Of a DNA stretch of 30,442 nucleotides, positions 13,154 to 24,327 are shown one piece after another; the first letter of the stretch is position 1; the number at the start of each line of letters is the position of its first letter. Under the pieces are notes generated by a model. The model saw only the letters and a program-made list of their open reading frames with translations. It made no database searches and had not been told where the DNA came from. Origin of the DNA: Thamnocephalis sphaerospora (taxonomy: Eukaryota; Zoopagomycota; Zoopagomycetes; Zoopagales; Sigmoideomycetaceae); NCBI GenBank assembly GCA_003614735.1, contig KZ992567.1, positions 1-30,442 of the forward strand. Direction: 5' to 3'. Position numbers and translations under genes: made by a program.

Positions 13154-15119
13154 CAAAGGCAAAGCAGCGCGGTCTACGCGTGCTCTGGTCTGTAAGTGTG
13201 ATGAGAAGAGCGGTTGCGTTAGGCGGCTAGGCGCGTGCGCTATGAGAAGAGCAAGGCGTCGATCTGTTGTAGGTAACGTGAACAAGATGTAGTAGCGTAG
13301 AAGTGCGGCAGTCGGGGCGAGTGCGCGGGGTAGGTTAGCACTTTGAGGAGATGAAGGCCATGTGCACTAGCAACGCCACTTGCCAATATGGAAATGCCGG
13401 TACTCGAATAGTGGTTCGTCCCGGCGAACGCAGACGTGTGAGCAGATCGGAATGGCAACAGAGCAAACAAGCACCTAGGCAGTAAGGCGCTCAATCGGGA
13501 AATGTGGTTCTACTAATCAAGCAAAATGGGCAAAAACAGAATGTAGCGAGGCGGCAAGCCAGCAAGAGGAGCGGGCAGCAAGCACCGCGTACCAAATACT
13601 TTTAAAGATCTGGTTGACCGCTGGCCGGGGAATGGCACGCGGCAGTGCAAGAAACACACCCGTAAGGCAAGGCCCAGCCGTCGGCACGGCGCCATCGTGT
13701 ATGATCATGCCAGCGTACGAGTCCGCCTTGAACATGCTCCTTGTGTTACAGAAAGCGGGGCTGTTCCATGCTTGTAAAGTTACTTTGATGTTGATGAAAC
13801 ACTGGCAGCCAGCGCTTTCTCCCTCTGAAACATCGTCTCAATTAGCAGATCGCCATGGTAGAGCTGAGTTCCGCTAGCATATGCTCATGTCACCGTCAGC
13901 AGCGCTCGTCAAATACGATGCTATCGCTATACTGAGGTAAACCCAATACTGGAATATTAATGTACCAGACGTTGTTCGCAGACTGGCCAGTGCTTTGCCA
14001 TAAATCGGCAACTTTTGCTGCATACGATCAGGCATTGCAGGCTGCGCTGGCTGCGTAGGACATTAACGGCTCCACTATGGTCATGGCCATTTTAGCGCAT
14101 ACTTGTGCGGCAACGGCGTGTCATGTACGACGTTGTTAGTGCAAACCGTGGCGCCCCTTGCTTGCCCATTCGACCAAGCGGTTGCACTTTCCCTTGTCCG
14201 CCCAAATAATACAGTGTCATCAGTGGACAAAAAGCAGCTAAGCATGTTTGAAGGAGCATGTAGAAGAACGTGCATACGTGTCAACATAACAAATAAGAAT
14301 GCGGGTGAACAAACGGCGGATGCACCGGCACACAGGCACAAGAGCCAACCAACAGATGGCAGGCGTACAGGTGCAGGCACGGGCGCAAAAGAAGATCCAG
14401 CGTGAAGCGGGCACCCGCGTAAGGATAAAAAGGGCGCGTCGTACGCGTCAAACAGGAGAAAAAACGGCGACAGAGGCGGCGACGCGGCCGACATCCGTTC
14501 TTGCGAGCCGCCAACAGTAGCGGCGGCAGGGAGGACAGCTGACCGGCCGGCCGGCCGCCACAAGATAACGCATGATAGGAGTGCCGACATGCACTGGGCG
14601 TGGTGGAGTAAGACGATGGACGTGGTGGTGGCGCGCCAACGTCCAGCGCATGGGCACATCATAAGGCATAATTGTTGCACACGTATGCGGGCAACCCCGG
14701 CGTGGCAAGGGAGATAGGAGGCCGGACAGAGGACAGAGAGAGAGAGGGAGAATAAGCGATGGTCGCACGACCGCCACCGTGGAACAGCGGTAAGGTAATG
14801 GCAGCGGCAGCGGTAGTGCTGAAGCTAGGCTGGAGCATTACATGGGCGCGCGCACACACATACACGCGCGCGCAGATAGCCTATGTGGCCAGGAGCGCAG
14901 GAGCGCGGTCGCCAGGCGGACTAGGATAATAGGCGTATTCGTACAGGTCGTGAAACGGCGCGCGAGCAGCCGGGTGGCTGGCACCGGCAGTGCCCGTCGC
15001 AGCGGCCGTGGCGGTGCTCTGCGAGAGAGCGCCATGCCGAAAGTGTGGCGCAAATGGAAAAGGGATCTAGCAAGGCGAATACAGGCGATGGCGGAGAGCA
15101 GCCGGGACGGACCCGGTGC
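13154..15119. other. Two-kilobase gene-free stretch
   Basis: No domain is recognised in any frame. It contains a GGCC-rich palindromic run near 14544-14558 (ccggccggccggcc), a short GA tract near 14735-14752 and an alternating CA/CG tract near 14848-14875. A plus-strand frame at 13614-13877 (with a phrase LNMLLVLQKAGLF) has a protein-like feel, but it cannot be extended and matches no family I can name. The stretch must include the promoter of the RGS gene and the 3' end of the Sel1-repeat gene. Confidence 0.35.
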
Positions 15120-17093
15120 TTATGCGCACGGCGGTACGTACGCGTGGTAGCGTGCGTGGTGAATCAGCTTGGCGCACGCTACCAGCCACATCAGCCGCTC
15201 GCTCGCCTCGGCGTTGCCGCGGGCAGCAGCACGCTGGAACCAGTGAGCCGCCGCTTCCAGATCAACCGGGCAGCCAAGACCCTTTTCCAGACACTCGCCC
15301 AGGTGGACTTGAGCTGCGACGTGATCGCGTTCGGCAGCAGCGCGGAACCAGCGCACCGCCTGCACCTCGTCGCGCTGGCAACCATTGCCAGACAGCAGAT
15401 GGCGACCCAGCAGATCCATGCCACGGGTATGACCGCGTTCGGCAGCCTTGCGATACCAAGTGACGGCCGTCTGCGGGTCACGCGGCACACCGCGACCTTC
15501 GGCGTACATGCCACCAAGGTTGCATTGCGCCCATGCGTTGCCCTTGGCTGCGGCACGCGCATACCACCGCACCGCCTGCTGGTAGTCACGGTCGACGCCA
15601 CGGCCGCACTCGTAGGCATGGCCTAGTGCGTTCATACCTGCGGCATCGCCCTTCTCTGCAGCCTTGCGGAACCAGGCGGCAGCACGAGTGAGGTCGGCGC
15701 TGCAGCCGGTGCCATCACGCAGGCAGTAGGCGAGCGCTAGCATGGCCGGCACGTGGCCGAGATCGGCCGAGCGACGGTAGCAGCGCACTGCCTCGCGCGG
15801 ATCGCGCCGCGACACACCCAGGCCGTGCTGGAAGCAGTAGCCCAGCGAGTGCCACGCATAGCAGTTGCCGGCGGTGGCGCTGCGGCGGTACCAGGCGACA
15901 GCTGCGCGCATATCCTGCGGCACACCGTTGCCGTGCTGGTAGCAGTGGCCCAGATTGTGCTGGGCACGCGCGTGACCCTGCTCCGCCGCCAAGCGATACC
16001 AGCGTGCACCCTCGGCGGGGTCGCGCGCAACGCCCACGGCGTTCTGGTAGCAGTAGCCAAGGTTGCACTGCGCCCACATGTAGCCGGCGGCGGCAGCGCG
16101 ACGGTACCAGGCGACAGCAGCCTCCGGGCACTGACGCACACCGACGCCGTCCTCGTAGCAGTAACCAAGCGCGTTCTGTGCCACCGCGTTACCCAGCTCC
16201 GCTGCCTGCCGGTAAAGAGCCACAGCATCGGCGGGCGAATGGCTGACTCCCAGTCCGGTTTCGTAGCAGTAGCCGAGGTTGTACATGGCGACCGTGTCTC
16301 CCAGACGCGCCGCCTCCTTGTAGTAGTGCACTGCCTGCACGTCCGAGCGGCTGCAGCCGAGACCTTCGGCGTAGCAGTAGCCGACGCCGGCCAGACCCTG
16401 AGGCAGCTTTTGCGCCGCCGCACGCGCATAGTACTCGAAAGCGCGCGCGGGCGTCTTGGACGCGCACAGACCATCGTGGTGGCACGCTGCCATGCAGTAT
16501 TGCGCAGGTGCAAACGCGTGCCGGTCTGCGGCACGGCGGAACCAAGCGAGCGGGCGGTCGATGGCGGCCAGCGTCTTGGCATAGTCGTCGGCGGCACGGC
16601 GGTCGGTGGGCACGCCCGGACGGCCGTACTTTTTCAAGAACGCCAAGCGTGCCAGTGCAATCGGCTGATCGCGGCCTGCGGCCACATACCAGTCCACAGC
16701 GGTGGCGTAAGCGCCGACAACGCCCAGGCCAAACTCGTAGCAAAGGCCGAGCAGAGCGCAGGCGGGACGATAGCTGTGGGCGGATGCGGCGCGGTACAGG
16801 TAGGCAAATGCCAGACGCAGACTAGCGCCTGGCAGACGACGCAGCAGATGTGCCTCACCCAAGGTAAACAGACGCTCCGGCGACAGATCCACCAGGGCGT
16901 GCACCGTGGCAATGTGCCGGGTGGACGGGTTGATCGGCTCGGTGGAGAAGGCATGCTGCGCCAGGAGCGCATCCAGTGGCACCGCACGGCGGCCTACGGT
17001 GACCGTGTCGACATAGCGTGCGGCAGAACCACCGCGCGACTTTGGCATCTCGGCGCGCGACCGGTACATGGCGACAGCTGGAAGCGGATGCAT
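15120..17093 (-). CDS. Sel1-like repeat protein, about 13 repeats
   Basis: One open exon. The ATG at 17093 is chosen because the in-frame sequence further upstream is low-complexity leader. That gives 657 residues. From about residue 115 to the end it is almost wholly Sel1-like repeats (SLR, a TPR relative) of 36 residues: LGYCYExGxGV..D...AV.WYRRAAExG, repeated about 13 times, the clearest being NLGYCYETGLGV, NALGYCYEDGVGV and NLGYCYQNAVGV. Such solenoids bind partner proteins; fungal examples act in chitin synthase activation (Skt5/Chs4), ER-associated degradation (Hrd3) and signalling. There is no signal peptide and no membrane helix. No C-terminal CaaX box is seen, so it is not clearly Skt5. 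The repeat copies are very alike and rich in GC. The exact partner is unknown. Confidence 0.88.
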   Translation of the reverse strand: MHPLPAVAMYRSRAEMPKSRGGSAARYVDTVTVGRRAVPLDALLAQHAFSTEPINPSTRHIATVHALVDLSPERLFTLGEAHLLRRLPGASLRLAFAYLYRAASAHSYRPACALLGLCYEFGLGVVGAYATAVDWYVAAGRDQPIALARLAFLKKYGRPGVPTDRRAADDYAKTLAAIDRPLAWFRRAADRHAFAPAQYCMAACHHDGLCASKTPARAFEYYARAAAQKLPQGLAGVGYCYAEGLGCSRSDVQAVHYYKEAARLGDTVAMYNLGYCYETGLGVSHSPADAVALYRQAAELGNAVAQNALGYCYEDGVGVRQCPEAAVAWYRRAAAAGYMWAQCNLGYCYQNAVGVARDPAEGARWYRLAAEQGHARAQHNLGHCYQHGNGVPQDMRAAVAWYRRSATAGNCYAWHSLGYCFQHGLGVSRRDPREAVRCYRRSADLGHVPAMLALAYCLRDGTGCSADLTRAAAWFRKAAEKGDAAGMNALGHAYECGRGVDRDYQQAVRWYARAAAKGNAWAQCNLGGMYAEGRGVPRDPQTAVTWYRKAAERGHTRGMDLLGRHLLSGNGCQRDEVQAVRWFRAAAERDHVAAQVHLGECLEKGLGCPVDLEAAAHWFQRAAARGNAEASERLMWLVACAKLIHHARYHAYVPPCA

Positions 17094-19668
17094 CTTGGGC
17101 TGAATAAATGTGATAATAAGGGGATGCAGCACGCTCGTGTATAAGCGGGATAAGTGGTAATAGAAGGCGTGAAGAGCGAAGTTAATAATGACCAGCACTA
17201 AGTTGTAGAGTGATAGCGTGCGGATGCGCGGGGGGATAAGCGACGGAATAGTGAATAAGCGTATCAAAGTGTGTATCAGAAGGAAAGTGAGGCGACGTGT
17301 GCGCGTGCGCAGAGAAAGCACACAGCGAGCGACACGGCGGGCGACGACGGCGGTCGGCGGACGAATAAGCCGACGGCCAAAAGGGCGGTGACGGTGGGTA
17401 GTCGGTGGCGATGGAGAGAAGCCTGCTTGGAGGCAAGGTGGCGTCGTAAGCGCGCAACTGGTGGTAGTGGACGTGACTCGCAAATTCCGTCAGACGCCAA
17501 AGGCTTTCTTCTAAAAAGCGATGCAAGGAGGTGCGTCAGTAAGCGAGTGAGCAAGGCGTGAACCGTAGGTTGAAATGTGCAGCCGCAACAGCAGCAAACG
17601 CAAGCGCAAATGGCAGGACGACAAGTGTGGCTGGCTGCAGGCAAAGGCGACAATGATGGCAGCAATGAGGGCGGGATGAGCACCGCAAAGCAAGAAAAGG
17701 AGAAGACGTGAGGGTGGCGAGCGCCGCAGCGGGGCCAACGGTTGAAAAAGGAGGCGAGCGTGAGTGCGTGCGCCAGGCGGAGTCACTGGCGGTGACCAAC
17801 AAAGTCACTGCGTGCAGAACCAGTGCGGCGTGAAGCGGGGAAAGGCTAAACACGCTGCGGGACGTGAAACTGGCCAACGACGAAACGGCGGCAGAGGATA
17901 GGGAACCAGTCGCCAGCAGGCACGCGTGGATAGGTGTGTACGCTTGAACTACTACTTACTACGTATGTAGACGACGGTGGTGGTGTGTAGAGAACAGGTG
18001 AGTCCGGTCACAGTGCGCAGTAGGTCGTTGTCGTCTTGGTTTGTCTACCAAACGACCACGTGGAGAATAGAGGGAGAGAGAGGAAGCACTAGGCGCGAGC
18101 GCGGACGGTACGGAAAGCAGGCGGACGTGTAATAGCAGGCAGGGGTGAGCGTGTATAGAGGCGTGTATGCGTAGTCTGTGGCCAAGTGTGCAGCGCAAAA
18201 GGCAAATGTAAAGGAGGGAGGACTGAAAAACGTACGACGGTGGCGTGAGCAAAGGACCGTAGCTGCGAAGACAATGCGGCAATGGCCGGCGGAACGAGGG
18301 GATGGCGCAGACGATGTAAGGAGCGTGTACGCGATGAACCGGCGGCTCAAGGAGAAGCGCACACTGAGCGCACGAGCGAGAAAGCGTGGGGGAGGCAGAA
18401 ACGAAAGAGAGAACAAGTAGAAAGGAGGAGAGAGAGAGAGAGAAAGAGAGAGAGAGGGAGAGTGGAAGAGCGAGAGGGCGAATCGCACCGACTTGTAAGG
18501 AAAAGAAGTGGCGTGTGTGTGTGGTGTGTATGCGTGTGTAGGCGAGTATGAGTGAGTGTGTGTTGGCGAGTGAGTGAGTTTAAAGGGGACCATCATCACA
18601 CCACAAGGCAACAGCAGCGGCGAAAGGGGAAGGCACAAAAGGGGCACAAGGAATGGGAGTGCACGCGATGACACTAGCATGCACTGCCCACCCATGCACC
18701 CACCCACCCATACACACACACACACATCCGCTACATGGCGCATCAAACATCAGCAGCATGGAAGCTATATACTGAGACGACATGCTTTTGACTGACCCTT
18801 GGCCATGGCCGCCAGGAAGCTGCCGAGGCCAAGCAGGCCGACCGACCGTGTGGCCATGCGTGTGCCACGTAACTGCCTGGACGCGTGCGCAGACACACGA
18901 CAAATGGCTGGGTTGGGATCCGCGTGGGCCTAGCTTTGCCGCTGGATGTGCGTGACCATCGTCGGAGAGCAGGTCACGGCAGAGCAGAGGACACGCTGTG
19001 CCGCAGGCAGCGCGTGAGTAAAGCGCAAAGCGCACCGCGGATCACAGCATCACCGCCACCATGGTCACCGGCGACCATGCCGATGGCACCCTGGTGGTCG
19101 CTATCGGCCGACGACCACAAGACTGCGTGCAACGGTGCACAGGCCGTTTGCCCAGCGTCTAGCCAACCGGCCGTTAAAAAGTCACGTTCAGACCGCGCAC
19201 ACCGCTAGCATAGCGGATCACCTTGTACAGAAACGCAGCCTCTGCTGTAGAAGCATGCGCGTGCAGCCAGTGGGATGGGCATTCATCGGCCTGCATCGGT
19301 CATGCAGACAGTGCTGGCGCCCAGCCGCTGTACTATGCCCACGCCAGTCACCCTATGCTGCCATGGCAGTTACCGTCTAGACCGTCGGCGGCGGTACTTT
19401 GCTCCGGTGGGCGTCAGCCCTGGCTGGGTTTAAAAGGGCACATGGGACAGCGCATGGCAGCACAACCACGCCAAATGTGACGTGCTGAAAAGAAAAAAGA
19501 GCAACCTCCTCGACTCGACCATTTTTATCTCTTCACAACAATCTGCCTCGCCCACACAGACAACGACGACGACGACAACGACAATTCTACAGCGCAAACA
19601 CACGCTTACGCATCAGCAGCCTGCTTTTGCGCATCCTTTTTCTGATTCATCGTGGTGCACCCGTCTGT
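17094..19668. other. Long divergent intergenic region with purine and dinucleotide tracts
   Basis: This 2.6 kb separates the starts of the Sel1-repeat gene (-) and CGR1 (+). The plus strand is strongly purine-rich from about 17240 to 18650, so the Sel1 mRNA leader side is pyrimidine-rich. It holds a GA tract at about 18420-18478, GT-rich runs at 18512-18575 and a (CA)n at 18711-18726. Open frames here are Ser/Leu/Pro or Arg/Glu runs caused by these tracts. A TTTAAAAG at 19429-19436 could serve CGR1, 233 bp before its ATG. I see no RNA gene. Confidence 0.45.
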
Positions 19669-20625
19669 ATGGGTCAGGCGCTTTCTAGCTTGTCCTCGGT
19701 CACCGCGTCTGCTGCCGCCTCTCCTCCTACACCTGAGCCTGCCTCGGTCACGCCAGATCTTACTGCGTCTCCACCACCATCACCGGCAGCCCCTTGTGCG
19801 GCGGCGATCCCAGACGCAGCCCCTGGGTGTTCCGCGTCGCCACCGGCGCCTAGCCCACCTGCAGCGGTCGAATTGACACCTGCTACGGTAAGTGACCTTA
19901 CCCACGAGGTGGCCACCCTGACGGTGCAAGAAACCGCTGCGACAATCTCGGACGCGATCGCCACCACTACCACCGCCACGATGCCAGCTGTCGTCAACGT
20001 TGCCAGCTCGCCAGTGCCGAGCGAGCCAATGCTTGCAAAGCTGCAAAGCAAGTCGGCCAAGCATCTCACAGTCGACGAGGCCATGCCCACGCTGCAGACG
20101 CGCGTGTCAGGTGCGTACAGCCAGGGTGACTTTATGCGGCATCATGACCAATCGGTTGCACTGTATGCGGTCGCATAGGACGTACTTGGCGGGTGGCAAA
20201 GAAACCGGCACGGCGCAACATGTTGCCGATGGTGCTCAAAAAGACCTGGGAGGAGCGCAAGCAGGAGCGCACCAGCCAGACGCAGCTCAAGAAGCGTGAA
20301 GAAGCCATCAAGGCGCGCACAGAGGCGGAGCGTCAGGTAGGAGGCAATAGGACGCATACATGCATGACGTGTCAACACATTTGCTGACAGGCCGCCAATA
20401 GAAACGAAACGACGCTATACGCCGGAAGCGACTGGCACGTGAGGAAAGAGAGCGCCTGGAGCGGCAGCAGGCAACGGTACGTGGACAATGTGTTATTAGC
20501 GGCGGCTGTACGCGGCAGACATGGCTTGGGCTGACCACGGCCATCTAAATCAGTTTTCGGCCAAAAAGCTGGAGCGTCTGCGCAAGCGGCGCAATAAGAG
20601 CAGCAAGAGCATCAAGAAAGACTAG
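19669..20625 (+). CDS. CGR1: rRNA-processing protein Cgr1 with long N-terminal extension
   Basis: Four exons: 19669-20110, 20179-20336, 20402-20476, 20554-20625; 248 residues. The last 100 residues are a Cgr1 domain: RVSGRTWRVAKKPARR, KKTWEERKQERTSQTQLKKREEAIKARTEAERQ, RRKRLAREERERLERQQ and SAKKLERLRKRRNK. Cgr1 is a basic coiled-coil nucleolar protein needed for 60S subunit assembly (27S pre-rRNA processing); yeast Cgr1 is about 120 residues. Here about 145 Ala/Pro/Ser/Thr-rich residues precede it. The protein begins MGQALSSL, which fits an N-myristoylation signal (G2, S6) and would be odd for a nucleolar protein. The first ATG is used, and an in-frame stop lies upstream. Exon 3 begins after AATAG, because the earlier CTGACAG loses frame. 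It converges with the DSC4-like gene 157 bp downstream. Confidence 0.85.
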
Positions 20626-20782
20626 GGCCGATCGCCTGTAAGCGGCTGGCACCATGTCCATTTCGGAGGCGTCGCCTGCAGATGCGTGCAGTGTGCGTGC
20701 AGTACGGCAGTGCGCTTGTGTCGGCAGCGCGGAGATACACTTTATTACAAAACAGACATGGTCGCAGCCTGGCATGCAACGG

Positions 20783-22071
20783 CTACACGGGCAGCGAACG
20801 CGTGTCAGAGGCAGGCGCCTCGGACGATTCCGCGTCAATGTAGCGTGGTCGTGCCCAGTACTGCCGCAGTGTGTCGTAGGGATGGAGAACCAGCAAGCCG
20901 CCTAGATCCTCGTTTAGCGCGTATGCTTCCCCTTCGCTTGGCTGCTCGGTGCCCCCGTATGTGGTCGGCGATGACGCTGCATCCTCATGCGCTGCCACAG
21001 GGTCGGTTGCCTGGTCGGAAAGGCGCGCATAGCCTGCCGTGCTACGGCCGGTGGCGTGTGCCATGCGATCCAGCGCACTACGGGCTGCAGCGCGCAATGC
21101 TCCCTGGCGTGTTGCGCTATCCTCGGCAGCCTCGGTGGCATCATCGGCACTGTCGTCCTGGCCGCCTCCCAGTCGATGGCTGGCGCGCACCGGAGACGCG
21201 GCTAACGAGGAGCTGGCGCGTGAGGTGTATCCGAAACTGCTGGCAAGACTGCGATCGGGGAGAGGCGGTGCTCGCCCTGGCACAGTGGACGCATACGGGT
21301 TGACCACGATGGGCGCCTGTCGCGCAGGTCCGCTATTGCTGTTGCTACGGCGGCTGGTGTGCCGATCGAGATCGTAGCTGCGCGCAGATGGCGCTTCTGC
21401 CCCATCGCTGGCCTGACGCGACCACCAGCGCATCCATCGGCCGGTACGCTCAGTGATCGATGGCTCGCCGCCAAGCACGCGCGGACCCGTAGGTGCTGGC
21501 TCCCGGCCCATCTCAGTGTCGGTCGCCTGGTAGAGCACAAATATCTGCAGCATCTGCAGTAAAAGCACAAACACGTCGCAGATCAACAGCAGGACACGGC
21601 CCGATGTCGGCGCTAAGCAGGTGGTACAGTCGATGCAGCATGGATCGGAATGAGCGCGCACATTACGCTAGATGCAGTGGCGTCGACGCACTTACCACGG
21701 CCGATAAAGTCGATGATGAAACCCTGCTCGTCGGGCGGAGACATGCGTCGCGATCCGCAGATAATATTCACCAGCAGAACGGCAATCAGTAGTGTGCGCA
21801 TCTCCAGTGGCGGCGATTGCGGCAGCAGCCACTGCGTGTGTGTATACGTGTACATTTTCCCGTTGAGCGTAGACAGGCCAGCGCAACGTAAGCGTCTCGT
21901 TGACCCTTCGCACCGGGCCACCGCCGCTCCCTAGCTTACAAATTGTGCTGCAAAACGAAGCAGCAGCCATAGCAGACTGGCGTCCATGTAATAGACGATC
22001 ACCAGGTGCACCTGCGCTACCGAAGCCAGCGCGCCCAGAAGGTTGTGTTTGGCTCCATGGGCGGCATCCAT
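20783..22071 (-). CDS. DUF1746 membrane protein, Dsc4-like subunit of the Golgi Dsc E3 ligase
   Basis: Three exons: 22071-21940, 21831-21696, 21612-20783; 365 residues. The first 120 residues match DUF1746: HNLLGALASVAQVHLVIVYYMDASLLWLLLRF, then EMRTLLIAVLLVN, GFIIDFIGR, and RVLLLICDVFVLLLQMLQIFVLY. They give membrane segments at about 15-43, 57-69 and 96-117. DUF1746 is the domain of Dsc4 in Schizosaccharomyces pombe, part of the Golgi/endosome ubiquitin-ligase complex that triggers SREBP cleavage and membrane-protein quality control. The remaining 240 residues are a Ser/Ala/Asp-rich cytosolic tail with no known domain. The ATG is the first after an in-frame stop. It is divergent from the SAP30-like gene, with 491 bp between the starts. 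Confidence 0.78.
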
Positions 22072-22562
22072 GATGAATGCAGGCCACGCACACGGCTCGT
22101 AGACTACAAACGCAGTGGTATCCTAGCAGGCGGTCGTCGTAGCAGGCGGTGCCCAGTCAACTTTGCGTATATGCGTATATGCGTTATGCGGTGGTGCGGC
22201 CGAGGAGGTTAATGACCGCGACACAACGCTACCCAACGACAACAGAGCAACGACCGTCAGACGGCAAGGGCAATCTCGACTGGTCAGCCGATCTGCAGCG
22301 TGGCGTAACAGGGTGTGTTTGTCGATACAAGCAGGTAGGCCGGCGCACAACGGAGGAGAGGACAAGGAGTGGCGGGCTGCGTGTATGCGGTGAGTTTACG
22401 GTTTGTTCCCATTCTTCGCCGTCGCCTTTTGGGCGCGCGCTCCTTTGTCAACTCTTTCTCCTCCTTGCCTCAACGCACCGCCACCCGTCCATCCACACTG
22501 CCACCTGGTCTATCAGGTTCTAGGCTGTACCTTTTGCTGTTCTCCGTTTACAAACACTATCC
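22072..22562. promoter_or_regulatory. Shared divergent promoter of DSC4-like and SAP30-like genes
   Basis: The two starts face away from each other across 491 bp, so control elements may be shared. A short tandem repeat gcgtatat-gcgtatat-gcg lies at about 22165-22186. Pyrimidine-rich runs precede the SAP30-like ATG. No known factor site is clear. Confidence 0.4.
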
Positions 22563-23210
22563 ATGGCAGCCAAGCCGAAAACAGGAAGCGGAAGCCGCGG
22601 CGGAGGCCACGCCACCGATAACAGCAGCCACACGGGCGGCCATGGCCATGGTCACGGCTACACGAGCAGCAGCAGCACGCGTGGTAAGCCAAAGCACGGG
22701 CGGCCAGGACATGTAGGCACGCATGCCATGTCCGGACAGCTGGCGGGTATGTCCATGGACAGTATGCTAGGCGGCCTGGCTGCGGCGGCCGAGGGCGCGA
22801 GTGCAGGCGTTCAGGCCGGCCGACATGATCCCAAGAGCTACTTGAATGCTCGCGTAAGTAGCGCATACACTCGGTCGGATGGGCTTGAGCTTATGCAAAT
22901 GCGCTCGCCCGGACTAGCTTGACTTTTCCAGCCTTCCTGCGCCGACACTGCGCCGTTACCAGCGTGTGCATAAGCTGCACTATGGCAAGGTGCGCGGCGG
23001 ACATCGTGAAGATTTGGCCAGCGCTGTAAGCAAGCATTTTGGCAACCAGGTGGTCAACGAGGTCGACTCGATCGCCTGGTTCATCTATGCCGCGCGCAGC
23101 CGAGGTAAGCAGGGCGCGGCATGTATCGGGCAAGGCGAACTGGCAGCTTACGCACGCGACGCGCTATTGTAGACAATGTGCTCAAGCTGACACAGAAGCC
23201 GCCCATGTAG
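22563..23210 (+). CDS. Sap30-like subunit of the Sin3/Rpd3 histone deacetylase complex
   Basis: Three exons: 22563-22853, 22918-23104, 23173-23210; 171 residues. The conserved Sin3-binding domain fills the C-terminal half: LDFSSLPAPTLRRYQRVHKL, then GKVRGGHREDLASAVSKHF and VVNEVDSIAWFIYAARSR. This is the Sap30 pattern (L-RRY-R...KL, L...V..HF, N/E...I..FIY). Sap30 anchors on the PAH3/HID region of Sin3 and steadies the deacetylase complex on chromatin. The N-terminal 90 residues are Gly/Ser/His-rich, with a GGHGHGHGY run. Exon 2 starts after ACTAG; the later TTTCCAG would break the frame and lose LDFSSLP. The ATG follows a pyrimidine-rich leader. Confidence 0.85.
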
Positions 23211-23766
23211 TGGCCGCCACTTGGACGCTGGCACGCGCGACGCTGGCCGTGCCATTGCTTCATGTACTCTTTTGCTTCGCCTGATGTACCCGCTGCCTCT
23301 ACGGCGGCGTTGCACTCATGCGGTGTCCTTTGCGCGATCTAGACCACCCACGCACCTGCCCTTTTTTCGTCTGCCTTTGCAATATTCAAACACGAACCAC
23401 ATTAACCCTCCAGACTGCTGGACCGTGATGAAGCGATCAAAGGCGTTTTCCGTTTCATTGACAAAAGGAGCGATGAGCATACACATACATCGAAACAACG
23501 ACGCGTCCACGCCTAGCGTGCACGGGTAAATTGGACGCGCACGCGGCAAAAGACGCGACGCTCAAGGTCAAGCGCACGCACGATGGCCGCAACAACGGCA
23601 ATGCTATACGATGGGCGAAAGGTGGGCAGAAGAAATAAGGTATACAGAGCGCAGGGTGGTCGAGCCACCGCAGGATAGGGTGGTGGGTGTGCATCGTAAC
23701 CGGCACGCAGGCCAGAACCGAGACGAGCACCATAAGCATCGCCTCGGCTGATGGGCCGACGGCCTT
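23211..23766. other. Convergent 3' region between SAP30-like gene and ILV2
   Basis: Both neighbours end here. Small frames on each strand show no domain. It should contain both 3' untranslated regions and poly(A) sites; I see no strong signal for either. Confidence 0.4.
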
Positions 23767-24295
23767 TTACGCGCAGCTGCGCCGCTTATCTTCCTCGGTC
23801 GATTTTGGTGCCATCACCATCTCGTGCAGCGCCTTACCGGCCGGCACCATGGGGTAGACGTGCTCGGTCGGATCCACCATCGCCTCCATGACAATGGGAC
23901 CGTCGTGGCGCAAAAACTCGGCCATGGCCTCGGGCAGCTCTACCTGCGACCGAACGCGCAGACCGCGGCAGCCCATCGACTCGGCCAGTTTGACAAAGTC
24001 CGGATTGCGCATGGGCGTGCCCGAGTACCGCTCCTCGTAGAACAGATCTTGCCACTGCTTCACCATGCCCTGAAAGTCGTTGTTGAGCACTAGCGCCTTG
24101 ACGCCAATGTTGTACTGGGCTGCCGTGGCCAGCTCCATGGCGGTCATGCTGAACGAGGCGTCGCCATCAATGTCCACCACCACCTTTTCAGGCATGGCCA
24201 CCTTGGCACCAATAGCCGCCGGCAGACCAAAGCCCATGGTGCCCAGGCCGCCCGAGGTGACCATGGTACGCGGGTGACGCCAGCGGTAGTACTGA

Positions 24296-24327
<32 letters not shown>

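Noticed and set aside
13614-13877. Possible mitochondrial ribosomal protein fragment (LNMLLVLQKAGLF)
   Set aside because: The phrase loosely recalls uS8m, but no further uS8 motif (such as a C-terminal STPKG-type block) is found in any nearby frame.
14544-14558. GGCC-rich run as further Leu3-type sites
   Set aside because: The CCGG units are spaced four bases apart, not six, so CCGGNNCCGG is not formed.
14081-14680. 199-residue minus-strand open frame
   Set aside because: It is Cys/Leu/Pro-rich low-complexity sequence with no domain, no extension by splicing and overlapping equal frames on the other strand.
15753-17144. 463-residue plus-strand open frame antisense to the Sel1-repeat gene
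   Set aside because: It is the mirror of a highly repetitive, GC-biased coding sequence; the sense frame has clear Sel1 repeats while this one has no domain.
18045-18746. 233-residue minus-strand frame rich in Ser, Leu and Pro
   Set aside because: It is produced by the CT-rich complement of the GA and GT tracts; no domain or start context.
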